DNA from: Choricystis sp. odSpoLacu1
Lineage: Eukaryota; Chlorophyta; Trebouxiophyceae
Reading direction: 5' to 3'
Length of the DNA: 64,000 bases
Assembly (NCBI GenBank): GCA_958009055.1
Contig: OY253659.1
Location: 620,001-684,000, forward strand
Both the position numbers and the translations under genes were made by a program. Of the stretch, positions 63,291 to 64,000 are shown in pieces. The notes under the pieces were generated by a model. The model was not told where the DNA came from, did no database searches, and saw only the letters and a list, made by a program, of their open reading frames with translations. The first letter of the stretch is position 1; every line of letters begins with the position of its first letter.

Positions 63291-63953
63291 CGTCCCTCTC
63301 ACCCTGTTTTCCACCCACACAACGCCCACAGCACCCTTTCCCGTCCCGACGGATATTTGTGGATCACCCACCTGGCTGAGTGGCAGCACACCGCCATGTA
63401 CGGCGCGTTTGCCTTCTCAGCCCTGGTCGACTTGATCGCCCTCTACGCCCCCCCCGACACCCTGCCGTCTGGCGCCCCCCACGCCGCCCTGGCGGGCGCG
63501 TTTGCGCTGGAGGCGGGCCTGTTTGGGTTTCATTTGGAGGGGACCGCGTTTGACGTGCGCGCCCACGCACTGCTCGCGTGTCTCATCACCGCCTGTGCCC
63601 TCCTCACCACCGCGGAAGCCGCCTTCCCCACCACCCCCATCCTGGGCGTGGCTCGAGCCCACGCCACCATCATGCAGGGCATCTGGTTCACCGTGCTGGC
63701 GAGGGTGTTGTTTGAGGGGCGCCGCGCGTGGGACCCCCGCTACCACGGGGGCTACATGTTTCTGCCTGCCCTGCTGGCGTTTTGGGCCCTAGCCATTGGA
63801 GTGGCGGCGGTGCTGGTGTTTGCCCTGGTGACGGCGGCACAGCGGCGGGGGCGGGGGCGGGAGTATGGCGCGGTGGGTGGGGGCGACGACGACGGCGGGA
63901 GCAGGGGCGTCATCGGCGCGCGCAGCAAGACAGAGTTGGCGAGGCTGGCGTGA
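62407..63953 (+). CDS. TMEM45/DUF716 multi-pass membrane protein
   Basis: Exons 62407-62567, 62873-63052 and 63332-63953, 320 residues. Exon 1 ends in the first TM (GHIVPGVAFIALGTWWLLG across the junction). Exon 2 contains LKLLACFIGVNGELWFGHE. Exon 3 has EWQHTAMYGAFAFSALVDLI, AFALEAGLFGFHLEGTAFDV (the family FHLHG-like motif) and ARAHATIMQGIWFTVLARVL. About seven TM helices precede a hydrophilic tail. The family (TMEM45 in animals, DUF716 in plants) sits in endomembranes; the function is poorly known, though some plant members respond to pathogens. Both intron phases are exact. Intron 2 is filled by a TG repeat. Confidence 0.9.
63062..63294 (+). repeat. (TG)n / (CGTG)n microsatellite in an intron
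   Basis: About 230 bp of nearly pure TG dinucleotides, interrupted by TTG and by a (GTGC)n block at 63200-63240. It fills most of intron 2 of the DUF716 gene. Alternating purine-pyrimidine DNA of this length is Z-DNA prone and highly length-mutable. Confidence 0.97.
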
Positions 63954-64000
63954 GGTAGACAGGTGCGTGGATGGCCCACAGCTCAGTCTGTTTTGTTTTG
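63954..64000. other. Right-edge remainder
   Basis: 47 bp after the DUF716 stop. Nothing can be assigned. Confidence 0.5.

Noticed and set aside
1..64000. tRNA, rRNA, CRISPR arrays, insertion sequences or retrotransposon genes
   Set aside because: None was recognised; there is no reverse transcriptase, integrase, transposase or cloverleaf sequence in any frame I read.

Overview
The window is nuclear DNA of a eukaryotic green alga. It is GC-rich, very gene-dense (about 37 genes in 64 kb, roughly one per 1.7 kb) and its genes have few, short GT-AG introns. The lineage call rests on the gene content: a type-B (GARP) phosphorelay response regulator, a SWEET sugar carrier, plastid Hsp70 with the [10 protein letters not shown] tail, plastid Cpn60-beta, an ELIP/LHC-like protein with transit peptide, a nuclear-encoded chloroplast sulfate-binding protein, an ARA6/RABF1-type N-myristoylated Rab5, plant-type LPA1, PRA1, MATE and ankyrin proteins. 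TGA, TAA and TAG all serve as terminators, so the standard code applies. The species cannot be named from the sequence; a chlorophyte or prasinophyte picoalga fits best.

Layout by region. 0-13 kb: partial HNH nuclease (-), nuclear alpha/beta hydrolase (+), type-B response regulator (-), two-KH RNA-binding protein (-), LPA1-like P-loop protein (-), SWEET (-), a small unknown gene (+), UBA protein (-), LRR-like protein (+). 13-26 kb: chloroplast sulfate-binding protein (-), RING-CH membrane E3 (-), plastid HSP70 (-), unknown gene (+), PRA1 (+), secreted fasciclin protein (+), Pcf11-like 3'-end factor (-). 25-34 kb: ribosomal protein eL20 (+), bacterial-like conserved hypothetical (-), THO3 WD40 (-), ankyrin (-), CX9C protein (+), two-SANT NCoR-like protein (-). 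34-46 kb: PH protein (+), 4-TM protein with an in-frame TAG (+), histidine acid phosphatase (-), ELIP (+), CPN60B (-), GNAT (+), LPLAT acyltransferase (-), ARA6-type Rab (+), small secreted protein (+). 46-64 kb: a giant membrane-anchored subtilase (-), P450 (+), FAD monooxygenase with an AAA-ATPase scrap behind it (-), a DVPLA-repeat nuclear protein (-), MATE transporter (-), coiled-coil protein (-), TMEM45/DUF716 protein (+).

The genes do not form an operon or an obvious single pathway. They are an ordinary euchromatic mixture: plastid proteostasis (HSP70B, CPN60B), nuclear RNA metabolism (KH, THO3, Pcf11), signalling and membrane traffic. Many neighbours are divergent pairs sharing 20-350 bp.

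Three things stand out. First, at least eleven genes are broken by a single apparent +/-1 frameshift, each time at a run of G or C, with homologous protein on both sides; sequence or assembly error in homopolymers is the simplest reading. Second, many introns have a G/T-rich 5' half and a C/A-rich 3' half that could base-pair, bringing the splice sites together. Third, the subtilase combines a secreted protease, six Cys-paired beta-sandwich-like repeats, a membrane anchor and UIM-like cytosolic helices.
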